From Photobacterium sp. GB-56 (lineage in GTDB: Bacteria; Pseudomonadota; Gammaproteobacteria; Enterobacterales; Vibrionaceae), in assembly GCF_003026105.1 (NCBI RefSeq), contig NZ_PYNW01000002.1, positions 248,001 to 312,000 of the forward strand: 64,000 nt of DNA, read 5' to 3'. The translations under genes and the position numbers were made by a program. The notes below the pieces were generated by a model. It was not told the origin of the DNA. It searched no databases and worked only from the letters and a program-made list of their open reading frames with translations. Shown here piece after piece: positions 56,486 to 64,000 of the stretch (position 1 is its first letter; each line of letters opens with the position of its first letter).

Positions 56486-57604
56486 TTGAAAACGCCATAT
56501 TTCATGATTGATGAGCAGAAGCTGATCAACAATTTAGAACAAGCTAAAAAGTTAAAACAATTATCCGGAGTAAAACTCGTCCTTGCATTGAAATGTTTTT
56601 CCACGTGGGGCGTGTTTGATGTCATGAAGCCTTATCTTGATGGTACTACCAGCAGTGGGCCGTTTGAGGTTAGATTAGGTGCTGAAAAGTTTGGTGGTGA
56701 AACGCATGCTTATAGTGTGGGATATAGTCAAGAAGACGTAGAAGATGTTCTACAGTACTGTAATAAAATCATTTTCAACTCTGTTTCTCAATTGCAAACT
56801 CATCGCCATTTGGCTGACGGTAAAGCGTCTGTTGGTCTACGTTTAAATCCGGGGATAAGTTGTGCAGGGCAAGATTTAGCTGATCCTGCTCGTCAATATT
56901 CGCGTCTAGGGGTGCAAGAAAACCTATTAACAGATGAACTGTTTGATGAACTCGATGGCGCGATGTTTCATATGAACTGTGAAAATAAAAGTGCAGATGC
57001 GTTTATTGCGTTATTAGACTCTATATCAGAACGTTTCGGGCGTTATCTTGAAAAACTTGATTGGGTGAGTTTAGGTGGCGGTGTTTTCTTTACTTGGCCG
57101 GATTACGAGCTAGAAAAGTTAGCTATTGCATTAAAAGCATTTTCAGAGCGTTTTAGTGTTCAGTTATATCTTGAGCCGGGTGAAGCTATCATTACCCAAA
57201 CGACTGACTTAGTGGTGACTGTGGTTGATATTGTCGAGAACGGTATGAAAACTGCCATTGTAGACAGTGCGACAGAAGCACATCGGCTTGATACCTTAAT
57301 TTATAATGAACCCGCAACGATCAAAGAATCGTCAAAAGAGGGGAGCCATCAATACGTGATTGGCAGCTGTTCTTGTTTAGCAGGCGATCAATTCTGTGTT
57401 GCCAGTTTTGAACAGCCATTAACGATTGGGCAGAAATTACATATTGCAGACAGCGCAGGTTATACCATGGTGAAGTTAAATTGGTTTAATGGTTTACGTA
57501 TGCCAAGTATTTATTGCCGTCGCAGTAATGGCAGTATCGAAAAACTTAATGAATTTAGTTATGAGGATTTTGCTGCATCGTTATCGCGATCTGCAATCTT
57601 ATAA
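56486..57604 (+). CDS. nspC: Carboxynorspermidine decarboxylase
   Basis: A 372-residue PLP-dependent decarboxylase of the alanine-racemase-fold family, producing norspermidine from carboxynorspermidine. The PLP lysine is expected at K36 in [38 protein letters not shown] and the C-terminal [11 protein letters not shown] (catalytic Cys region) follow the NspC pattern. The TTG start (AGAAAG 6 bases upstream) gives [13 protein letters not shown]. It completes the norspermidine operon. In Vibrio this polyamine influences biofilm through NspS/MbaA, which are not in the window. Confidence 0.95.
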   Translation: MKTPYFMIDEQKLINNLEQAKKLKQLSGVKLVLALKCFSTWGVFDVMKPYLDGTTSSGPFEVRLGAEKFGGETHAYSVGYSQEDVEDVLQYCNKIIFNSVSQLQTHRHLADGKASVGLRLNPGISCAGQDLADPARQYSRLGVQENLLTDELFDELDGAMFHMNCENKSADAFIALLDSISERFGRYLEKLDWVSLGGGVFFTWPDYELEKLAIALKAFSERFSVQLYLEPGEAIITQTTDLVVTVVDIVENGMKTAIVDSATEAHRLDTLIYNEPATIKESSKEGSHQYVIGSCSCLAGDQFCVASFEQPLTIGQKLHIADSAGYTMVKLNWFNGLRMPSIYCRRSNGSIEKLNEFSYEDFAASLSRSAIL

Positions 57605-57714
57605 GCAAACTAAATTCAAATAATAAGATTGTCTGGTTTTTGATCATTTATGGGCTGATTTATGGTTCGATGTTATGGAATTTAACCAGTTAAATAAAAA
57701 GTCATAATTTTTCG

Positions 57715-57742
57715 TTGACTGATTCTGTAAAATCAGTAAATT
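57715..57742 (+). promoter_or_regulatory. Promoter of the tRNA cluster
   Basis: TTGACT at 57715-57720 and TAAATT at 57737-57742 are spaced by 16 bp, with a GC-rich stretch (ACCACGTACCGC) just downstream as in stringently controlled stable-RNA promoters. It lies about 75 bp before the first tRNA. Confidence 0.6.
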
Positions 57743-57817
57743 ACACCACGTACCGCAGCGAGGTGACTCGTTGAGGGCAAAAAATTCTGGAGAAGATAAC
57801 TTCTTTAGGAATTTTGC

Positions 57818-57891
57818 GGCGCGTTGGCAGAGTGGCTATGCAGCGGATTGCAAATCCGTGGACCTCGGTTCGACTCCGGGACGCGCCTCCA
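57818..57891 (+). tRNA. tRNA-Cys(GCA), copy 1
   Basis: 74 nt with acceptor GGCGCGT/ACGCGCC, GCA anticodon in the loop of stem CGGAT/ATCCG, T-loop GGTTCGACTC and encoded CCA end. Confidence 0.97.
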
Positions 57892-57910
57892 TTCTCTTAT
57901 GAGAATCTAT

Positions 57911-57986
57911 GCGACACTAGCTCAGCTGGTAGAGCGCAACCTTGCCAAGGTTGAGGTCACGAGTTCGAACCTCGTGTGTCGCTCCA
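57911..57986 (+). tRNA. tRNA-Gly(GCC), copy 1
   Basis: 76 nt with acceptor GCGACAC/GTGTCGC, anticodon GCC, T-loop GAGTTCGAACCTC and encoded CCA. Confidence 0.97.
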
Positions 57987-58049
57987 AATTAAAGATTATG
58001 GCGAAAGCGGTAATCACAGATGGTGTCTAACCATCGCAAGAAATTGCGT

Positions 58050-58136
58050 GCCCTGGTGGTGGAATTGGTAGACACAAGGGATTTAAAATCCCTCGGCGTT
58101 CGCGCTGTGCCGGTTCAAGTCCGGCCCGGGGCACCA
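58050..58136 (+). tRNA. tRNA-Leu(TAA), copy 1
   Basis: 87 nt with a long variable arm, acceptor GCCCTGG/CCGGGGC, anticodon TAA and encoded CCA. The 63-nt spacer before it can fold into GCAA-GAAA-TTGC and GATGGT/ACCATC hairpins. Confidence 0.97.
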
Positions 58137-58155
58137 TCTAATTGAGAAGTAAAAT

Positions 58156-58229
58156 GGCGCGTTGGCAGAGTGGCTATGCAGCGGATTGCAAATCCGTGGA
58201 CCTCGGTTCGACTCCGGGACGCGCCTCCA
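58156..58229 (+). tRNA. tRNA-Cys(GCA), copy 2
   Basis: Identical to the Cys tRNA at 57818 and the first element of the second repeat unit. Confidence 0.97.
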
Positions 58230-58248
58230 TTCTCTTATGAGAATCTAT

Positions 58249-58324
58249 GCGACACTAGCTCAGCTGGTAGAGCGCAACCTTGCCAAGGTTGAGGTCACGA
58301 GTTCGAACCTCGTGTGTCGCTCCA
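58249..58324 (+). tRNA. tRNA-Gly(GCC), copy 2
   Basis: Identical to the Gly tRNA at 57911, in the second repeat unit. Confidence 0.97.
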
Positions 58325-58387
58325 AATTAAAGATTATGGCGAAAGCGGTAATCACAGATGGTGTCTAATCATCGCAAGAAATTGCGT

Positions 58388-58474
58388 GCCCTGGTGGTGG
58401 AATTGGTAGACACAAGGGATTTAAAATCCCTCGGCGTTCGCGCTGTGCCGGTTCAAGTCCGGCCCGGGGCACCA
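58388..58474 (+). tRNA. tRNA-Leu(TAA), copy 2
   Basis: Identical to the Leu tRNA at 58050. Its upstream spacer differs by one base (ACCATC to ATCATC), which keeps a G-U pair in the hairpin. Confidence 0.97.
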
Positions 58475-58494
58475 TCTAATTGAGAAGTAAAAAT

Positions 58495-58568
58495 GGCGCG
58501 TTGGCAGAGTGGCTATGCAGCGGATTGCAAATCCGTGGACCTCGGTTCGACTCCGGGACGCGCCTCCA
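58495..58568 (+). tRNA. tRNA-Cys(GCA), copy 3
   Basis: A third identical Cys tRNA begins a third, incomplete repeat unit. Confidence 0.97.
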
Positions 58569-58583
58569 TTCTCTAAGAATTAA

Positions 58584-58668
58584 GCCCGAGTGGTGAAATT
58601 GGTATACACGACGGATTCAAAATCCGTTTCCTTCGGGAGTGACGGTTCAAGTCCGTCCTCGGGCACCA
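58584..58668 (+). tRNA. tRNA-Leu(CAA)
   Basis: 85 nt with acceptor GCCCGAG/CTCGGGC, anticodon CAA in the CGGATT-CAA-AATCCG context, long variable arm and encoded CCA. It ends the cluster. Confidence 0.97.
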
Positions 58669-58678
58669 GTACAAACAA

Positions 58679-58712
58679 TAAAGCCTCAGCTCACGCTGGG
58701 GCTTTGTTGTTT
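58679..58712 (+). terminator. Terminator of the tRNA cluster
   Basis: Stem AAAGCCTCAGC/GCTGGGGCTTT with a 4-base loop is followed by TGTTGTTTC, 11 bp after the last tRNA. Confidence 0.85.
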
Positions 58713-58834
58713 CTAGACTAATCAAAAACTTAGCCCTGTCTTTTTCTGGTTGCTTTCCTATTTTGTTTTAAACCGCCGTTATTACGCATACTTGTACTTA
58801 AAGCTTATTTGAGAGCATTGGTCACTAAAAGAAG

Positions 58835-58863
58835 GTAGTACAGTGAGTTGTTCACTGTACTAC
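58835..58863 (-). terminator. Hairpin after the metallophosphoesterase gene
   Basis: GTAGTACAGTGA and its exact complement with a 5-base loop form a 12-bp perfect stem. On the minus strand it is followed by CTTCTTTTAG, so it is a plausible terminator just past the stop at 58874. Confidence 0.7.
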
Positions 58864-58873
58864 TCAGTTAATG

Positions 58874-60094
58874 TTATTTTGATTTATTTAAGATAACGTT
58901 GATAATACTATGTTCAGTCGGAACACCTAACCGAAAAGGAAAACCATAATGACCAGTGCCACGATGTACATATAATTTTGTGTTTTCCATTCCCCATAGC
59001 CCATGATCAGGGGATTTGGACAATAAACTGATCACCGTCGTTTTAAAACCGAGGCTCACTAACCCTATAAGCCCACCATGGGTATGACCACTTAAAAATA
59101 AATCTATAGAGTGGCTCTTTGTCGGAATATCTCGGATATGTGTTGGATCATGTAACATTGCAATACTTGCAATGACTTTGCTTTTATTAGGTAAGTTACC
59201 AATTGCTCTAAGAAGTTTTGATGCTCTATCTTTAAAATGAAAATCAAAACCAATAATTTGAACAGGGCCTAGACGAGTTTGTACTATCTGAGCCTCGTCA
59301 ATTAATAAATGAATATTATTGTTAGCTAATGCTTCTTTTACTATTTCAGGCGCTTCGTAATCATGGTTACCCATACATGCAAATACTTTTCCACTATATT
59401 CTTTAAGTGGGCTCAGTGATTGTGACAGTACTTGTGTTGATCCTTTTGATTCCATGGTTAAAAAATCACCCGTTAACAAAATGAGATCCGGCTTTTTCGC
59501 TACTGCACTTTTGCAAATACGCTCGAGCCTAGCAACAGACATATATGGACCTAAATGAGGATCTGTTAATTGTATAATATGTAGATTTTCATCACTATTT
59601 GAAGTCGGATTTGCTAAATCTAATCGACTCAAATCTGATGGCTGAGCCTTATTATTAAGGTCAATAAATATATTCTCTTCGTTTATGCGAAAATTTTGTA
59701 AGACACCTATCAGACCGAGTATATAGGGAACATATAAGAAGTCGGCACTTTTGAAAAAAAGTAACCATATTGCCCAAGGGAAGGCGATTATCGTTGATCC
59801 TAAAAACCATTGCCCAGGCCAATTAATTAATATTCTAACCCAAAAAGGTTGCATCTTTGGTCGTAGAAGAAGAAAGGTGTCTATAAATACTAAACTGCAT
59901 AATAGTAATATAATGAAGGGAGGTATAACACTCACTAACGTACTAAATAAGCTAAGAAAAACTAAACTATAAAAAGTTAAAATAACGCCTCGAATAATGG
60001 CAAACGCTTTAGAACGAAATAACCAACTAATAACAAAGTTAAAGAGTAATAAAGATAATGTTATTGCTACAATATTATCCAAAATAAAGTTCAA
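58874..60094 (-). CDS. Membrane-anchored metallophosphoesterase (YkuE/YaeI-like)
   Basis: A 406-residue protein with four N-terminal hydrophobic segments (about residues 1-140) followed by a calcineurin-like phosphoesterase domain. Metal-binding motifs in order: TDPHLGPYMS, LTGDFLT, MGNHDYEAPE and LSGHTHGGLIG. The relatives YaeI/YkuE act at the membrane on phospholipid or cell-wall substrates; the substrate is not known here. The hydrophobic part orients the catalytic domain at a membrane surface, side not determined. It is a single gene after the tRNA cluster, on the opposite strand. Confidence 0.88.
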   Translation of the reverse strand: MNFILDNIVAITLSLLLFNFVISWLFRSKAFAIIRGVILTFYSLVFLSLFSTLVSVIPPFIILLLCSLVFIDTFLLLRPKMQPFWVRILINWPGQWFLGSTIIAFPWAIWLLFFKSADFLYVPYILGLIGVLQNFRINEENIFIDLNNKAQPSDLSRLDLANPTSNSDENLHIIQLTDPHLGPYMSVARLERICKSAVAKKPDLILLTGDFLTMESKGSTQVLSQSLSPLKEYSGKVFACMGNHDYEAPEIVKEALANNNIHLLIDEAQIVQTRLGPVQIIGFDFHFKDRASKLLRAIGNLPNKSKVIASIAMLHDPTHIRDIPTKSHSIDLFLSGHTHGGLIGLVSLGFKTTVISLLSKSPDHGLWGMENTKLYVHRGTGHYGFPFRLGVPTEHSIINVILNKSK

Positions 60095-60324
60095 TGAGAT
60101 AATCCTATTTCTATAACAAATGAAAATATAATTATTTAGTATATTAGCGAAAGATCTAGATAAGAGTATACTTTTAATATGCTATTCATCATCAAATATT
60201 TTTACTTATTTTCGGTGATCTTTTGTTTTTTTAAGCTTGTTGATGTTATAAATATGATATATATCAATGTGATAAGTGGTTTATTAGATAATATAAACCG
60301 CTGTAATAATAGCGGTGATATTAA

Positions 60325-60356
60325 GAAGGCCTCAATCAAAGAGACTGAGGCTTTCT
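60325..60356 (-). terminator. Terminator after the beta-helix protein gene
   Basis: Stem AGAA-GCCTCA/TGAGGC-TTCT with an 11-base loop, directly after the stop at 60362. On the minus strand it is followed by a short T-rich run. Confidence 0.72.
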
Positions 60357-60361
60357 TGTGG

Positions 60362-63205
60362 TTACTTAGTATGAAATGACCAAATATTTCCAGTCGTTAC
60401 TTTGCTATCATCGGTAACATCGACACGCCAGTAATATTGGGTATTTGGCAAAAGATCATTCAAGCTATACTTATTATCTACTTTATCAATGGGTAATAAG
60501 GCGTCGATATTCTTACCTAAGTAGACATCATAACTAAATCGGTTGAGATCCTGTGAGAACATTAATTCAATATTCAGATCAACATTGGCAGCCTTATCAA
60601 AAGGGACAGGGTTAGAGGCGATTGAATGCCTATGACCTGGAATCCAAGTGTTAGGGGCTCCATATTCATAAGCGCCAATATCAGGGAAAGAGCCAAGATA
60701 ATCAATCGCCATTAAACTACTGTTAGTTGTTCCCATATCAATGGTCATTGCGTTATCTTTCGGTCTAAAGTCACCCCAATAAGCGCCCCTTAAGTGGCTT
60801 AAGATCTCAGATGTATTACCTGTTATATTATTCGCTACCATACCCGGGACAGTTAATTGCTCGCTAGTACCCGATTTACGCCCTTGAAGTGTCCCTACTA
60901 AGTTGTTTAGCGTTTCAGAGCTGTCATTCAATCCACCGGCTGACGCTTTATTAAAGATGATTAGATCTGTGATGATGTTATTAAACATCAAGTTATTGTA
61001 GGTACCTTGCGTATCACCTTTAATAATATTGAAGGCGCTATTCCACACAACGTTGTGATGAACTAAGCCATCTTTACCTGTTTTAGCCGCATCTTCGACG
61101 CCATCAAAACGAATACCTGCTTTTGGTGTATCGTGTACCCAGTTATAAGCGATCTCTGTGCCTGCTTGTTCATCAATCCCCACATTGATTGCTGCGCCAT
61201 CATGTTGTAATAGACTGGTGTTGTATACATGGTTACCAATGACTTTAGAGCGAGCGCCAACGCGTACACCTTCAGAGTTACCTGCGGTATGAAAAGTGTT
61301 ATTGCTAAAAGTGATATTCTGGCTTTGTGAAGCCATGTTAATGGAGCCTTCACCACCTGTACCTAGATTTGAATAGTCAATATCATGGATAAGGTTATTA
61401 TCTACCACGTTACTGTTTTCTTTGATCATCTCAAACGCAGGTCCATCAGTGTAAGCAAGGTAACTATTGGTGATCTTGTTGTGTGTTTCTGTGATGGCTT
61501 TATTGTTATTAATAAACTTAATGGTTTGAGGGCGAGTTAAGTCACCTAACATGCGCTTTGAATACGCGTAATATTTCGCATCAAGATCATTAAAGGTAAT
61601 AGACTGTGAGCTTATCACTGTAAATGCTGTCGCAAAAAAGTCGACATTATCGAAAATAAGGTGGCTAGAATTTCGGATGGTTAAGCCATAGGTCTGTTGC
61701 TTACCACGCACATGAAGCTGGTTAGGATCAGCATTATCGGGTGCCCATAAATAAACGGTTTTCGTTTGCTTATCAAAGAACCACTCATTGGGACTATCTA
61801 ATAGCGCGAGTTTACCTTCAAGGTAATAGTGGCCTTCTTCATATTTGCCGTTTTTATTTGCCCAAAAATTGCCTTTAGAGAGCATATTAGTAGCGGCTTT
61901 TTTCATCGCAGTGCCTGATTGAGAAAAATCGGTACTATAGGTAAAGCGATCACTACCAACCGTGTGACTATCAATCACTTGTGCCCAGTTCAACCAAGAA
62001 CCAATGTTCATGATGGCAATGGCACCTGTTGCATCAATACCTGAATCAGCTAGTGATTGTGTGTTTACATCACTAGGAAGAGGTTGATATTCATTACCAC
62101 TGTTTTTAACAATGATCTTTTCATACGGGCGTTCATCAATCATTTCACCGAAACGACTTTCAGGGGCTTGATGACGCCATGTCGACTTCATATCCCACAG
62201 TGAGCCATCACTTAATTGAGCATTAGGCCAACGCGCTGACATCACCATTTTATCGTCAATAAACAGTTGCCAAATATCTTGATTGATTTGCGTTTTGTAA
62301 ATATTACCGTCGTGTTGTTGCCATGGTGTCGTAATATCTATGGTGCCATCAAAGACGCTGTTATTTCCTCTGATCACTATGGGTGCTTCGCTGATCCCGT
62401 TAGCCTTATCAATGACTTCTGCTGTTTTATAACGACCTTCTGCCAGTTCAATAATGCTGCCTGCTTTAGCTTGAGATAAAGCTTTCTTTAGGGTTTTGTA
62501 AGGCTTAGTGAATGAGCCGTTATTATTATCGTTGCCATTAGGGCTAACAAAAATAGCTTGTGTTGCAGGGCAGCTATCGTAGTTTTCGGCGATAGTGCCG
62601 TCAGGGCAAGTAACTTCTGTTGGTGGTTTAGTAGGACATTCTGCAATCGTTGGTGCGGTAGAGCCGTCAGGGCACTCAATCGGTTCTAGGGGCGTATCTG
62701 GGCAACTTGTTTCATTCCAAAACCATGATGATGACTTAGGTGTTTCCCATAATCCAGGACCATTTTTAGCTTCAAAGCATTGAGACTGGTAGCTAACAAT
62801 ATCACCGTTATTAACTTTTGTTTCTCCCGCAATCCATAACGTGATATCAGATACCGGAGGTGTTGTTTCATCGACACAGATATTATCAACCAATATTTGA
62901 CCATTTGGACAGACCACAGGTTCAACAATATCGACACAAATGTCATCGATTAACTCTTGATTATCCTTGCATGTTGGAGGGGGAGAACCACCGCATTCGG
63001 TCGGTTGCCAAAACCAATTAGACGATGGTGAAGGTGTTTCCCATGAGCCTGGATTATTTTGTGCGATATAACATTGTTCATTGTATATAACGGTATCGCC
63101 ATTAACGACCTTGGTTTTACCATTAACCCACTCGATTGAGTTTGCCTGAGCATTAAAGCTAAATAGAGGTAATAAGAAGGGAAGATATTTAATTCTTTTG
63201 TTCAT
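60362..63205 (-). CDS. Large secreted right-handed beta-helix protein with tandem carbohydrate-binding modules
   Basis: A 947-residue exported protein. After the signal peptide (MNKRIKYLPFLLPLFSFNAQA) come two repeats that resemble CBM5/12 chitin-binding modules (W-NG-T-V-NGD-Y--QCY-A--NPG-WETP--W-W), about residues 24-70 and 120-165. They are joined by Cys-Pro-rich linkers with CPDGT-type repeats. From about residue 215, SPNGNDNNNGSFTKPYKTL begins a DUF1565-like part and a long right-handed parallel beta-helix (many N-I/V-NN repeats). The last 90 residues are fibronectin type III-like. The family contains polysaccharide lyases and glycosidases; substrate not determined. Start at 63205 has AGGA 6 bases upstream. 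Confidence 0.82.
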   Translation of the reverse strand: MNKRIKYLPFLLPLFSFNAQANSIEWVNGKTKVVNGDTVIYNEQCYIAQNNPGSWETPSPSSNWFWQPTECGGSPPPTCKDNQELIDDICVDIVEPVVCPNGQILVDNICVDETTPPVSDITLWIAGETKVNNGDIVSYQSQCFEAKNGPGLWETPKSSSWFWNETSCPDTPLEPIECPDGSTAPTIAECPTKPPTEVTCPDGTIAENYDSCPATQAIFVSPNGNDNNNGSFTKPYKTLKKALSQAKAGSIIELAEGRYKTAEVIDKANGISEAPIVIRGNNSVFDGTIDITTPWQQHDGNIYKTQINQDIWQLFIDDKMVMSARWPNAQLSDGSLWDMKSTWRHQAPESRFGEMIDERPYEKIIVKNSGNEYQPLPSDVNTQSLADSGIDATGAIAIMNIGSWLNWAQVIDSHTVGSDRFTYSTDFSQSGTAMKKAATNMLSKGNFWANKNGKYEEGHYYLEGKLALLDSPNEWFFDKQTKTVYLWAPDNADPNQLHVRGKQQTYGLTIRNSSHLIFDNVDFFATAFTVISSQSITFNDLDAKYYAYSKRMLGDLTRPQTIKFINNNKAITETHNKITNSYLAYTDGPAFEMIKENSNVVDNNLIHDIDYSNLGTGGEGSINMASQSQNITFSNNTFHTAGNSEGVRVGARSKVIGNHVYNTSLLQHDGAAINVGIDEQAGTEIAYNWVHDTPKAGIRFDGVEDAAKTGKDGLVHHNVVWNSAFNIIKGDTQGTYNNLMFNNIITDLIIFNKASAGGLNDSSETLNNLVGTLQGRKSGTSEQLTVPGMVANNITGNTSEILSHLRGAYWGDFRPKDNAMTIDMGTTNSSLMAIDYLGSFPDIGAYEYGAPNTWIPGHRHSIASNPVPFDKAANVDLNIELMFSQDLNRFSYDVYLGKNIDALLPIDKVDNKYSLNDLLPNTQYYWRVDVTDDSKVTTGNIWSFHTK

Positions 63206-63562
63206 ATGCATTCCTTGGCTAAAAGCGTTGCTGATCATTAATAGTTGTTATTTTTTTGTTAAAGATTAGCGTGAGGAAGGCAAGTAAGCATAACTTCGGT
63301 AAATTTAGTAGAGGTATTGTGATAGCCGAAATACTTCACTATAGATACACGGTATATTACATTTGTCGATTTGATGTTGGTTCAATTATTTAGTAGTACT
63401 AGAAGCTCACTTTCACTCACCAAATCGAACGATTTCTTAGTAAATATAAGAGCGATTTGAAGAGAATAAGAATAAATTGATTTCGATGCTTGTTAAAAAT
63501 TCAAAGCAAGTGATAATGCGATAAATTGAAAGTTTGTTTTGTAATTAATTTATGTAGGTGCA

Positions 63563-64000
63563 ATGAAGATACCCCCACGATTACAACCTCTTGTAGAGGA
63601 TGGCCTTATTGATGATGTTTTATCACAATTAATGAGTGGCAAAGAAGCTTCCGTATATGTTGTTCGCAGTGGTGGAAAAATCTGTTGCGCTAAAGTTTAC
63701 AAAGAAATAGATCAACGTAGTTTTAAAAAAGCCGTCTCATATCGAGAGGGGCGAAAGGTGCGCAATAGTCGTCGTGCTCGAGCGATGGAAAAAGGCTCTA
63801 AGTTTGGCCGTGATGAACAAGAAAAAGTGTGGCAGCAAGCTGAGGTTGATGCGTTGTCGTTGTTAGCCAAAGCTGATATACGAGCGCCTGTGCCTTATGG
63901 CTGTTTTGATGGCGTATTATTGATGGAGTTGATCACCGATGCAGATGGTAATGTTGCACCTCGACTCAACGATATCACGCTAACTAAAGATCAGGCATTA
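63563..64000 (+). CDS. RIO-type serine protein kinase, 3' end missing
   Basis: The first 146 codons of a RIO1-like protein kinase of the kind found in many gammaproteobacteria. The text GLIDDVLSQLMSGKEASVYV, then VVRSGGKICCAKVYKEIDQRSFK, contains the ATP-binding lysine (AKVYK) of the atypical kinase fold. RKVRNSRRARAMEKGSKFGR is the flexible-loop region, and APVPYGCFDGVLLMELI begins the hinge. The catalytic half lies beyond the right edge. AGGTG lies 6 bases before the ATG. The 320 bp upstream, shared with the divergent beta-helix gene, shows no other feature. Confidence 0.92.
   Translation, partial: MKIPPRLQPLVEDGLIDDVLSQLMSGKEASVYVVRSGGKICCAKVYKEIDQRSFKKAVSYREGRKVRNSRRARAMEKGSKFGRDEQEKVWQQAEVDALSLLAKADIRAPVPYGCFDGVLLMELITDADGNVAPRLNDITLTKDQAL

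Larger units (their letters stand above)
57818..58568 (+). repeat. Tandem repeat of a Cys-Gly-Leu tRNA unit
   Basis: A unit of 338-339 bp starts at 57818 and repeats at 58156, and a third partial unit starts at 58495 with only the Cys gene. Tested bases differ at one substitution and one extra A. The unit comprises tRNA-Cys, tRNA-Gly, tRNA-Leu(TAA) and their spacers. Confidence 0.95.

Noticed and set aside
57824-58368. Two identical 68-codon ORFs starting MAEWLCSGLQIRG over the tRNA cluster
   Set aside because: They are translations across tRNA-Cys and tRNA-Gly genes; the tRNA structures are complete and explain the sequence. This is a known kind of spurious annotation.
60179-60379. 66-codon plus-strand ORF with hydrophobic start
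   Set aside because: It runs through the terminator hairpin and the end of the beta-helix gene, has no clear ribosome site, and its end is composed of terminator sequence.

Overview
The window is a contiguous, AT-rich, gene-dense stretch of a gammaproteobacterial chromosome, almost certainly from the Vibrionaceae and most likely Photobacterium. The evidence is the zwf-pgl-gnd operon, the long 367-residue type of PurC, a torECA TMAO-respiration operon, the uvrY/varA-uvrC-pgsA block, a fused aminotransferase/decarboxylase feeding norspermidine synthesis, a UPF0397-type ECF transporter and a repeated tRNA cluster. I see no prophage, insertion sequence, integron or CRISPR array. The genus is an inference.

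Layout. 1-3.3 kb: oxidative pentose-phosphate operon (zwf cut by the left edge). 3.4-4.8 kb: small ORF and a secreted protein of unknown function. 5.0-8.9 kb: torA, torC and the small gene torE on the minus strand. 9.3-14.9 kb: purC, a YdjM-like membrane protein, a DUF445 protein and a UvrD/Rep-type helicase. The YdjM-like gene and the helicase both carry LexA-like boxes. 15.1-21.6 kb: a dicarboxylate symporter, glutathione-dependent formaldehyde detoxification (adhC plus two tandem gfa copies) and an NDH-2-like dehydrogenase. 22.0-27.8 kb: a PhoD-type phosphatase, budB-budA (acetoin pathway) and a CNT nucleoside transporter. 28.3-34.4 kb: a lytic transglycosylase/VWA pair, a lipoprotein, a DUF1456 protein, a CDF metal exporter, a small exported protein and the decayed tail of a GGDEF domain. 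34.5-38.5 kb: an unusual lgt copy and a three-gene ECF transporter. 39.4-42.6 kb: varA-uvrC-pgsA. 42.7-46.7 kb: small accessory genes, including a histidine-rich protein, a siderophore-interacting protein, an SDR, a Nudix hydrolase, an ABM-domain protein and a MAPEG protein. 46.7-51.5 kb: nirB-nirD-nirC-cobA. 51.9-57.6 kb: the norspermidine operon behind a putative leader peptide. 57.8-58.7 kb: eight tRNA genes. 58.9-64 kb: a metallophosphoesterase, a large beta-helix protein with carbohydrate-binding modules, and the 5' part of a RIO kinase gene.

How the genes work together. TMAO reduction (torECA) and NADH-dependent nitrite reduction (nirBDC with siroheme methyltransferase) are anaerobic functions. 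The nirB promoter shows an FNR box and a NarP-type 7-2-7 site 28 bp apart. AdhC and Gfa form the formaldehyde route. The fused Dat-Ddc, carboxynorspermidine dehydrogenase and NspC form a complete route from aspartate semialdehyde to norspermidine.

The strongest candidate for something undescribed is a 38-codon ORF upstream of the norspermidine operon. It has a good ribosome site, an FHFGFHLPKYR core, a terminal Pro-UGA and flanking hairpins, which is the architecture of a nascent-peptide sensor. Other notable signals are the LexA box on the helicase gene, a structured element ahead of the ECF operon, a GGDEF remnant beside a non-typical lgt, and a tRNA cluster lying 15 kb from pgsA, its neighbour in E. 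coli.
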